From assembly GCA_027919835.1 (NCBI GenBank), contig JANVFP010000028.1, forward strand, positions 124,001 through 188,000: a DNA stretch of 64,000 nt. Reading direction: 5' to 3'. The notes beneath the pieces are model-generated. The model saw only the letters and a program-made list of their open reading frames with translations, was not told the origin of the DNA and ran no database searches. The stretch's first letter is position 1; each line of letters begins with the position of its first letter. The position numbers were made by a program, and so were the translations under genes. Source of the DNA: Lentinula raphanica (taxonomy: Eukaryota > Basidiomycota > Agaricomycetes > Agaricales > Omphalotaceae). Shown here in pieces: positions 45,199-54,860 of the stretch.

Positions 45199-46666
45199 TC
45201 AATGGCCCTGAGCCTTGTTTCTGAGCTCGAGAATCTCACTTTTGTGTTCTGCCTGTATGAGGATGAATGCAATGAGCAAATCACTCAAGAGTAGATCATT
45301 GAAGTGTCATCACCTTTTCCTTCAATGCCTGGTCATGCTGGCGCATCTACAAGACCCATATTAGCATAATATGAACAAAATTCAGCATGCATCAGGAAAA
45401 ATATTTTCATCCCTAGAGTCCCCAGAGATACCCCCCAATTCCTAGGCTGCTCAGAGATTTTTGTGAACTTTGAAAGATCAAAAAACATCCTAGAGATCCT
45501 GAAAGATCCTGAAAGCATCTAAAAGCACCAGAAAGCACCAGAAAGCACCCAGAGAATTTTTAGAAGCCTCAAAGAACTCAGATGCTCTAGGCTCTCTGAG
45601 ACTACCTAGGAATTGGGGGGTATCTCTGGGGACTCTAGAGATGAAAATATTTTTCCTGATGTGAAATTGCCTACCGTTTCCTGGAGTTGCTGCTCGAACC
45701 AATTTTTGTCCCTCTGTGCTTGTGCGTGCTCTCGCAACTGGAAATATAAGCCGGTGAATCACCTGGTTTCAAGCTTTCAGGAATGTATGACATACCAGTT
45801 GTGCAATTTCATCAGCGGTCGGTCGTGGAGTCTGCTGCTGCTGAGTGGTTTGGTTCTCCTACAATTTCTTGTCATGCAATCGCATTACGTGGGTCAGAGA
45901 ACAACATACGAGGGCAGTGATCGTCGCATCATCATCATCATCATCAACATCATCATCAGGTTTGAGACTCCCTGCAGTCATATCAGGGCCGTTCAGCTGG
46001 CCCGGAGTTGAAGCCTACGAGAACATATCACTACAAACAAGCCTCGCCTCGAACGTACCACTTACCGAAAGATCAAGGTCCATCCCAGGAGCTGGAATTT
46101 GACTACGTAGTTCCGAGACTTCTTGTTCCTGTTATGAGAAGTTCAGCATAAGCACCTGAGAACTAATGATTTCTCACCTTTAGCCAGAATGATACCCTTG
46201 CTTCCTCAAGTAACGATTCTGATTGATTCTTTGCTTCTGTCAACAGCATGTTGGCTCTCTTCAGCTCTTTGAGTTGCCGCGCCAGCTGAAGATTTCTTGC
46301 ACGTTCCTACCAATCGTTAGCTTAGGTCAGAAGCAGGAAGGAAACTGAATTAATAGGTACTTTATCAAGGATCAACTGTCCAGGCCCTGCTACCGCTCTC
46401 CATTTTTCTTTTTTATCGTACGAAGTAGAGGTTGCATCCACGGTTGAAGCGTCGCTGCTGTCTTCGATGTCATTGTCGTTGTTTCGTTTTCGTGAGTATG
46501 TTTGATAGGTTCGAGGTGGCTGAGAACCTGAAGAAGAAAACCCAGCATCGTTGTTGTCCTCCGCATCAGTATCGTTGGTTTGTTTCCGAGAGTACGTCTT
46601 ATAGGTGCGAATCGGCTGAGGGCTTGAGGATAGGCTTTCGGTGTTGTGGGGTAAACCAAGAACCAT
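45199..46666 (-). CDS. Unrecognised coiled-coil-type protein, 271 residues, eight exons
   Basis: Exons 46666-46361, 46306-46178, 46128-46066, 46014-45910, 45858-45796, 45737-45675, 45346-45314 and 45252-45199 (816 nt). Every intron is GT-AG and phase 0. The N-terminus has two similar blocks (RTYKTYSRKQ and RTYQTYSRKR) separated by acidic sequence. Exon 2 is a strong heptad-like helix (NLQLARQLKELKRANMLLTE), exon 4 ends in an Asp run coded by a CAT/ATG triplet repeat, and exons 5-8 are Gln/Glu-rich helices. The sixth intron is 328 nt because a 272-bp MITE sits in it; without it the intron would be about 54 nt, like the others. Function unknown, possibly a structural or partner protein. Confidence 0.68.
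45390..45661 (+). mobile_element. 272-bp MITE, copy 1, inside an intron
   Basis: Terminal inverted repeats of about 55 bp begin CATCAGGAAAAATATT and end with the complement, CCTGATG. A 2-bp direct repeat TG flanks it (45,388-45,389 and 45,662-45,663). Identical in length to the copy at 49,678, in which the inside is inverted. Confidence 0.88.
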
Positions 46667-47094
46667 GATGGAAGGGTTAGAGAATGAATTAAGAAGATAT
46701 TGCTAAGGAGTGGAGGGAAGATGGGCACCAGGCCAGTAGAAAGCGATGAAAGTGCTGGAAGTCAGAAAATTTCGAGCAATTTATCTTAAGTTCGTTTCAA
46801 CTCCTTACTTGGATAGCGCTTCGCCAAGAACTAGACAGATAAGGAGAACAAAGGCAGCAGAAAATTGCTGCGTAGGCATCTTTATTCAATCACTTTGTGC
46901 GAGAGATCACAGGATACTCACTTATTGTCTATTCGGAGTTCTGACTTGCGGATCGATAGGGGAGGTTCCGGTGCCCTGCGTCAGTTATTGTCTTTTCAAT
47001 AGAGACACCTCTAATCATTCAATTGTTAGTGATAAACGCTAAGAGAAATCAAGACATACTCAATATCATTGACTCTGGCAATGCTACTTCTTCA

Positions 47095-47178
47095 ATTGTT
47101 TCTCTATCCCGATAATTTAGGGTTCGTATCTCATTCATTGTTTCTCTATCCTGATGATTTCGGGTTCGTATCTCATTC
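47095..47178 (-). repeat. 42-bp tandem duplication
   Basis: Two units of about 42 bp sharing TTGTTTCTCTATCC and GGGTTCGTATCTCATTCA. A minus frame reads NEIRTRNHQDRET twice, but I could not connect it to a gene. Confidence 0.8.
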
Positions 47179-47238
47179 AGATCATAATGAAGAAGTCTAC
47201 AGATTACTATCAAGGAACGCCAGCGATACATTCTAAAT

Positions 47239-47896
47239 TCACAGATTGATGATGGGCTTAATCCGTTGATGCGCCCCGGATTGGAATCTGGTGAGATGAG
47301 GTGCGAAACTGTGTAACATTTTCAGCAACAAATAATGGAAAGGAGCATTCTTGTTACCGTTTAGAAAGAGCGCGAATGTGTACGCTGTCACCGGCACGAG
47401 GGTTGACCACGTTATCAGTATTCATGGATCCGACACGCATTACTACGAGATCCCCTCTGATACGGAGAACTGGATTCCGGCGCAGAGATTTATGTCGCTG
47501 GAAGAATATCCTATACCAAGACCGACGATATATAACGTCGATATCATGTATATATGACTGGGGAACAGGCCAACCCTCGAAAACGCTCTCCACTAATGGA
47601 ACGCAAATTACGCCTTGACAGCGTGGGGGGCGAGTGGAAAGGGTGAAGATGTTAGCTGGAGTAGTGGTATTCAATGCCGAGATATGAAATCCTTTGACTT
47701 GGAATGCAGTGGATGCCTGCTCGACAACATGAGATAACGTCAATGGATACACATGAATACTTACATGAGGTAGCGACTTGCGAGTTCGTGGCATGATACA
47801 AGGAGTGTGGAAGCAGCCTGCTGCAGGTATGTAGATAGGGTTTCGTGAACACTGAAATGGGAATGAAATTGGCGAAAGTACGCGATTGCCTTGCAT
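47239..47896 (-). CDS. Unrecognised small protein, 186 residues, three exons
   Basis: Exons 47896-47765, 47716-47358 and 47308-47239 (561 nt), all GT-AG with consistent phases. The first exon is basic and Cys/Pro-containing; another in-frame Met (MPRTRKSLPH) could be the true start. The middle exon looks folded, with GFHISALNTTTPANIFTLST, PPRCQGVICVPLVESVFEGW and RGDLVVMRVGS. The last exon gives FAPHLTRFQSGAHQRIKPII before the stop. No signal peptide or membrane segment is evident. Function unknown. Together with the two genes to its left it forms a head-to-tail minus-strand trio. Confidence 0.55.
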
Positions 47897-49025
47897 TTAT
47901 CAGAATTTAGTCGTGAGGCGCCTGCAGTGATAAAAATGAGAACAATTAGAAAGTTTTCCTAGCCGCAATTGATCACGCGAGATAACGCACCTTGACGCCT
48001 GTTGACGCACTAAGCCCTACTGAGCCTCACTCACAGATGCATACTAATCGGCATCGGCGCAACACATCAGATATCGGAAATTTTTCGTTGGGAAAACAGG
48101 TTCGATTAAGCGGTATGTCTCATACTACTGTTAGGTGCTCGTTGCTCTAACCCTCGACGGCACCACAGACGAAGGCTACGAGCGATTCGTCCCAACGAAC
48201 GTCGTAGACAACTGCTAAGCAGGGATGTTCTACACCGAACGTCTGGACTGAGAAGAGTTGTTGATACTTGTAATTGTTACACTTGTTGATACACCAGTTT
48301 TAAAGAGAGGGAAAAGAGCCAATAACCATTGAGAAACCTATGAGAATAACCGATCTGGGGATTGGTTTACAAAATACATACTGCTTATATAGGTATTCTG
48401 TATATAAGGATATATAAGGTAATGTAATATAAAAGAATGTCGGCTTGAGGACGCATCACCACAATAGTAATTGTGATGACACGTCCCAGTGCTGGGACGT
48501 GCAAACGCGTCGTTAATGAATAACGACGACGCGTTATCAATGGTAATGACTCAAAACGACACGAATCGACGTGGGTACGCGTCGATCCGGCCGTTTACGA
48601 GTACCAGAAATGGAAGGTAAGAATAATAGGAAAAAGGTCATAAGGCACCAGACGAGGAGCCGTCATGACTCGGCTTGACTTGTCTGGGCCAGGTAATCGT
48701 GTACAAACCATGCAAAGGTCCGGCAAAACACATATGAGCTCCGAAAGATCTGTGGGAGGGTTAGACGAAACGTCAAGAGGCCGAACGACGTGTATGCGAG
48801 CCGGAGGTAGTAGGAGTTGGGTGTAGAAGTTCAACAGCAAAGGACAGGGTGCCGGCATGTATCGTCATCTAGGATGACCAGATGAGATAGATGCGAGCCG
48901 AGGATGACGAAGACGAGTCAAGGGAGTGCCGTTCGTGACGACACAATGCGTACACAAGCCGTGTATGACGAGAGTGGGGATTTGTGAAGGGTTAAGCGGC
49001 ACAAGGAAAGGGTGCCGGGACGTAT
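47897..49025. other. No supported gene; contains hairpins and repeat units
   Basis: Three consecutive hairpins at 48,454-48,535. From about 48,590 the sequence contains diverged tandem-like units (shared GATGCGAGCC and GGGTGCCGG words at 48,793, 48,847, 48,890 and 49,007) that continue beyond the palindromic element at 52,457. No gene seen. Confidence 0.5.
48454..48535. repeat. Three consecutive hairpins
   Basis: Hairpin 1, CATCACCACAAT with ATTGTGATG (48,454-48,478). Hairpin 2, a 10-bp perfect stem CACGTCCCAG/CTGGGACGTG (48,480-48,501). Hairpin 3, AACGCGTCGTTA with TAACGAC-GACGCGTT (about 48,504-48,535). They follow one another without gaps. Confidence 0.75.
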
Positions 49026-49032
49026 ATGGTAA
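49026..49032. repeat. Target-site duplication ATGGTAA, left copy
   Basis: Identical to 52,457-52,463 on the far side of palindromic element copy 1. Confidence 0.8.
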
Positions 49033-52000
49033 CAGCTGAAGCTGTAAAAACTCTGCGAAGTAGTCCGATAAGTTCCCACCACAGCTTCGCGAAGTAACAG
49101 GACTCGCTCTCGAAGCTCAACAAACCCTTCCGGGTAGGCCAGTAGGGCTCCGGGGGGTGCTCGGCTATTTAGTATATCTAATAATATTTAATAATTCTTT
49201 TATTATTTAATAGGTATATTATAATAAATCTACTTTGCGAAGCTGTACTGCACTTTGTGAAGTGACTACGTTTACGGCAATCATGAAATCAGGTAAATTA
49301 GGGTTAGATTATTACGTCATTGATTTCCTTTTTGGGTTATGATATTTTTGAATAGAAAAAAAGCATAGAATGATATTATTGATCTTGAGGTGCTAAAACA
49401 TGAAAGAGGAAACCAAAAATAGCTACAATGAGGTATTGGCTACCTCAGGCACATCAAAATTGCCTAAAAAGGAAATTGGTCCAAAAATAGAATTTGATCT
49501 CATCAGATAGCAAAAAATCTGAAAAAATCATAAAAAATACTCAAAAAAATTCAGGGTTGCCTCATTGGCCCTGAAAATGCAAAATAAAAAAAAATACGTG
49601 ACAAGTGTAAAAAATGTTATCACTCCAAATCATACTAAATATAGGTATATATAATGTACATGCTATTTTTAGCACACCATCAGGAAAAATATTCTCATCT
49701 CTAGAGTCCCCAGAGATACCCCCCAATTCCTAGGTAGTCTCAGAGAGCCTAGAGTATCTGAGTTCTTTGAGGCTTCTAAAAATTCTCTGGGTGCTTTCTG
49801 GTGCTTTCTGGTGCTTTCAGATGCTTTCAGGATCTTTCAGGATCTCTAGGATGTTTTTTGATCTTTCAAAGCTCATAATAATCTCTGAGCAGCCTAGGAA
49901 TTGGGGGGTATCTCTGGAGACTCTAGAGATGAGAATATTTTTCCTGATGACCCAGTACCCTCAGACACTTAGAATGGCTTATATCATTCAATTTATTAAA
50001 CTTAACACACTTGACAATGAAAAAACTCAGAACAGTAGTAATGTATATTATACTCAATACACTTAACACACTCAACAATGAAAAACCTCAAAACAGTGTT
50101 CATGTGTGTTATGCTTAAAACTCATAATACACTTAACAATGAAAAGTCTCAGAACAATACTAATGTATATCATACTCAACACACTTCACAATGAAAAAAC
50201 TCGGAACAGTGCTCATGTGTGTTATACTTAATACACTTCATCAATCAATATAACACACTTCACAATTAAAAACTTGGAGTAATGTAATCACTCATCATAC
50301 TTATCACACTGAACACACTTCATCAGTAAGTATAACACACCTATAATGGGACATTGTTATACTATAACACACATATAACAACGAGTTTTGGGAGCCTATG
50401 GGCGCTTATTTGGTGTTTTTGAGTCGAAAATCATTGATAACACACTCAATAATTTTTATGTGGGCTTTATATTGTGTCAGAATGTTGTTTATGTCATACC
50501 TTCCTAGATACAATTTGGAGAACCAAAAAATACAGCCTATAGAGCTGGATATATGATGATCTTTTATGATTTTACACTGTTTTGTGTAAATCACAGTGCA
50601 TACATCCATGTTATGAAGTCAAACTCCTTCTGGGCAATGAAAGGAGACATCCTACAACCTATTCTATGCTTACTCTGTGTCATAAAGCCAAGAGACTTAC
50701 AATGGGAGTCATTGAGTATGACATGTGTAGTTACATGCAAGTATATATATCACCAATGATATACATGAAATATGTAGATGTATATTACAGAGTCCAATGG
50801 TCATGGTGAGTATCTGAATCATGTTCATACACTGTTAGTAGACTATAGGAGTGCTCTCCTCATGAGACAGCTTTGGTATCTATGCAATACATGGACATAT
50901 GTATTGTCATTTACCTAAAACACTGTTAAATCATAAAAGATCATGATATAGCCATCCCTACAGGCTGTAATTTTGAGTTCTCCGAATTGTATCTAGACGA
51001 GTATGATGTATACAACATCCTGACACAACAGAAAGGCCTCACAAAAATAATTGAGTGAGGTATTAATGAATTTCGACTCCAAAACATCAAATAAGCGCCC
51101 ATAAGCGCTCAAAACTCGTTGTAATATATGTGTGTTATAGTATAACAATGTCCTATTAAAGGTATGTTATTCTTACTGATAAAGTGTGTTCAGTGTGATA
51201 TGTGTTATGAGTGATTACACTACTCTGATTTTTTATTGTTAAGTGTGTTATATTGATTGATGAAGTGTATCAAGTATAATACACATGAGCACTGTTCCGA
51301 CTTTTTTCATTGTAAAGTGTGTTGAGCATGATATACATTAGTATTGCTCTGAGACTTTTCATTGTTAAGTGTATTATGTGTTTTAAGTATAACACACATG
51401 AACACTTTTTTGAGGGTTTTCATTGTTGAGTGTGTTAAGTGTGTTGAGCATGATATACATTAGTATTGTTCCGAGACTTTTCATTGTTAAGTGTATGATG
51501 AGTTTTAAGTATAACACACATGAACACTGTTTCGAGGGTTTTCATTGTTGAGTGTGTTAAATATGTTGAGTATGATATACATTAGTATTGTTCCGAGACT
51601 TTTCATTGTTAAGTGTATTATGTGTTTTAAGTATAACACATATGAACACTGTTTTGAGGTTTTTCATTGTTAAGTGTGTTAAGTGTATTAAGTATAATAT
51701 ACATTACTACTGTTCTGAGTTTTTTCATTGACAAGTGTATTAAGTATAACAAGCATTGAGTGTGTTGAATATATTGAATGATATAAGCCATTCTAAGTGT
51801 CTGAGGGTACTAGGTGTGCTAAAAATAGCATGTACATCATATATACCTAGATTTAGTATGATTTGGAGTGATAACATTTTTGACACTTGTCGCATATTTT
51901 TTTTTATTTTGCATTTTCAGGGCCAATGAGGCAACCCTGAATTTTTTGAATATTTTTTATGATTTTTTCAGATTTTTTGCTATCTGATGAGATCAAGTTC

Positions 52001-52456
52001 TATTTTTGGACCAATTTCCTTTTTAGGCAACTTTGATGTGCCTGAGGTAGCCAATACCTCATTGTAGCTATTTTTAGTTTCCTCTGTCATGTTTTAGCAC
52101 CTCAAGATCAATAATATCATTCTGTACTTTTTTTCTATTCAAAAATATCATAACCCAAAAAGGAAATCAATGACGTAATGATCTAACCCTAATTTACCTG
52201 ATTTTATGATTGCCGTAAACGTAGTCACTTCGCGAAGTGTAGTACAGCTTCGCAAAGTAGATTTATTATAATATACCTATTAAATAATAAAAGAATTATT
52301 AAATATTATTAAATATACTAAATAGCCGAGCACCCCCCGGAGCCTACTGGCCTACCCGGAAGGGTTTTTTAAGCTTCGAGAGCGAGTCCTGTTACTTTGC
52401 AAAGCTGTGGTGGGAACTTATCGGATTACTTCGCGAAGTTTCTACAGCTACGGGTG
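49033..52456. mobile_element. Palindromic non-coding element, copy 1 (3.4 kb with nested MITE)
   Basis: The left arm (to about 50,620) is the inverse of the right arm (from about 50,905) along nearly its whole length, with a unique spacer of about 285 bp. Ends: CAGCTGAAGCTGTAAAAACT at the left and the inverse of CACCCGTAGCTGTAGAAACT at the right. ATGGTAA is duplicated outside. The outer 250 bp are rich in CTTCGCGAAG-type palindromes and differ from copies 2 and 3, whereas the inner parts are shared. Arms contain tandem units of 50-85 bp with TGTGTTA and GAAAA-CTC words. No convincing protein. Confidence 0.85.
49678..49949 (-). mobile_element. 272-bp MITE, copy 2, nested in palindromic copy 1
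   Basis: Starts CATCAGGAAAAATATTCTC and ends CCTGATG. Flanked by AC/AC. The matching place in the opposite arm (about 51,815) lacks the insert, giving the empty site. The interior is inverted relative to copy 1. Confidence 0.9.
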
Positions 52457-52463
52457 ATGGTAA
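52457..52463. repeat. Target-site duplication ATGGTAA, right copy
   Basis: See 49,026-49,032. Confidence 0.8.
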
Positions 52464-53200
52464 TCGGAACTGACCAAACGAAGTGGATGCGAGCCGAGGG
52501 TGACGATGTCGCGATGGGGAAGAGCAGAACGGAAAACCAGGGTGACGAGTATGACGTTGACACGTCGGAACCGGTATGAATACGAAAAAGCGGGGCCGAT
52601 GGGGTTGTCGAGAGTGTTGAGATCCGGAATGAACGCGATGGGAGTCAGGAATCGTCGACGCGAGTCGACGATTGCCCTAGCCTGTTGCCGAGGCTACGTT
52701 AGTGAGGGTAATCCGTTCGGATGAACGGATTACGCACGAATTATAGTTATAGTTGGCAGGCCGTGTCACCGCGGCCTCCAACCCTCTAGACCCTTTGCCT
52801 CGTCGTTCCTACCGTCCCTCCATCGTCCTATGTTGTCCTATTCGTGGTCCCGGGGTTCCTATGGCGTTGAGAGGAGGAGGTAGAGGTCGAAGGGAAGGGA
52901 GCGAGAAGAAGGAATAACCGTGAGAGAAAGTAAAAGGGCGCTTCTGCGTTTAGATGCCGAGACGCCGAATAAGCGCCAGCTCGGCGTAGGCTCGGCTAAT
53001 GATAATAGGGGTTTGTGAGGCTTGTTAAGGCCTAAGAAAATAAGGAAAAATACAGGAAAAATAGGAGAAAATACCAGGGATATTCAGGGAATATTTGGAA
53101 AATTTGTGGGGGCTAAGGAGAACATGTTATGCTTCATAACAACTACGGTACGTTCTACTGTTCCTGTTGTTTCCCGTTCACCTTCTTCCCCTTCCCACAG
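52464..53200. other. No supported gene; short perfect hairpin
   Basis: The first part continues the tandem-like units seen left of copy 1. GTAATCCGTTC and its exact complement form a hairpin at 52,708-52,733 with a 4-nt loop. No gene recognised. Confidence 0.5.
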
Positions 53201-54087
53201 GATACAGTAAAGCTTTTGTAAAAAAGACTGATAAGTTATCGGGTACCTATTGCAAATAGTTGTGATAACCCGGAGGGGGTCCCGGAAATGGCCCCGGGGG
53301 GTGGTCATGCCTGTCACCACCTGTCACATATGGCTTATATTTACTGTTTTGGGTAATTAATAATCATCCAGATATTAAATAAGCAGTACATTTTCAAAAA
53401 AACTCGAAAATTCATAAAAATTCATAAAAAACCTAAAATGGCCTGATTAGGTCAGATCAGGCTATGTAAGCAAATGACCTCATATGATAAAAAATGATGT
53501 AGGGCCAATGTAGGTACTAAAAATAGCCCAAAAAATCAATAAAAATGCAAAAATATTTAGGGATGGTATAGAGCCTATTGCAGGCCCAGGCACATCAAAA
53601 TTAACAAAAAAGGAAAAAATTGATCATGATCTCATCTTGTAGCAAAAAATCTGAAAAAAATCCTAAAAATAGTCAAAAAATTCAGGGGGCCTTGTTGGCC
53701 CTGAAAATGCAAAATAAAAAAAAATACGCGACAAGTGTAAAAATTTTCATCACTCCAAATCATCCCAAATCTACTATACAGTCAGTATATATGATGTATA
53801 TGCTATATTTAGCATCCTAGTACCTTTATTGGGCTAAAAATAGAACTTGATCTCATCTGATAGCAAAAAATCTGTAAAAATCATAAAAAATACTCAAAAA
53901 ATTCAGGGGTGCCTCATTGGCCCCAAAAATGCAAAATAAAAAAATTTACACGACACAATTGAAAAAACAATATCACTCCAAATCATACCAAATTCACTAC
54001 ACAGTCAGTATATGTCATGTATATGCCATTTATAGCACCCCTAGTACCCTCAATCACTTATATCACTCAAGAATCATACCAAACTGA
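53201..54087 (+). mobile_element. Solo arm fragment of a palindromic element
   Basis: Starts GATACAGTAAAGCTTTTGTA and follows the arm of copies 2 and 3 (for example the GGCCCCGGGGGGTGGTCATG region and two CAAAAAATCTG...GCAAAATAAAAAA blocks) for about 890 bp. It then breaks off at ACCAAACTGA. No opposite arm follows, so it is a fragment. Confidence 0.8.
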
Positions 54088-54860
54088 AACACTACGACGC
54101 AAACGACAAACAACAACGACGACCCATAACGATTATTGAGGCGTATATGAAAATGGATCCGGTAAGTCTCGAGTCCTTTCTGCATGCAAAAGGACCTGGG
54201 ACGAGAACGCAATGAGCATCGGGGAAGTGGTGATTGTTCGCAGGTTCGGGCAGTTGCTGAGTACAACGCTTTGGGAGCACTCCTAGGTATGTTTTCATAC
54301 GTTTCGACACTGGTCTCAATCTCACTCATACTTGTAGATTATAGGTCTGACGACGAAGAACTCGGATATCTACCTTCACATCCTTCTCCTCCTGCCATCG
54401 AGGGCAATCACAACGAAACCTCTTTCTTTATCCAGAACTCCCTCGCTCTCGGGTATCTCTCTACGCATAATTCTGCACCTCCTGCCGTTGAGGGTAACCA
54501 CATCGAGACTCCTTCCCTTCACAACTCCATAGGTATTGTGGACGAGCGGATTCGACCGACCGTCGATTGGGATGGATCAGCGTTGTCCAAGCGAGGAATG
54601 ACAGTCGATGAAAATCGTGGGACGACATACGACGGGTGATGAACCGAAGGAGTGGGAAAGGCTGGAAGGCTGAACATGGCAGAGTTGGGACTTTTCTTTT
54701 ATTTTTCTTTGTACTTACGGAACGAGTGTGAGGCGATGGTTACGAGTTCGGACCGCCACCAGAGCGACTCACCTTGAGCAAGTGGGAAAGAGGCTGGAGG
54801 GACTCTACCGCTCTGGGGGAATGCGTCAAGCGGTATCCCGACTACGAACCTGGTCCGAGC
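54088..54860 (+). other. Possible gene remnant with internal repeat; otherwise nothing
   Basis: An open frame ending at 54,639 holds two similar blocks, GYLPSHPSPPAIEGNH and GYLSTHNSAPPAVEGNH, after a possible intron (about 54,290-54,340). It could be a remnant of a gene or of a retroelement's first frame. No family recognised. Confidence 0.3.

Noticed and set aside
52708..52733. Hairpin considered as part of a tRNA or terminator
   Set aside because: No cloverleaf can be drawn around it and no gene ends nearby; noted only as a hairpin.
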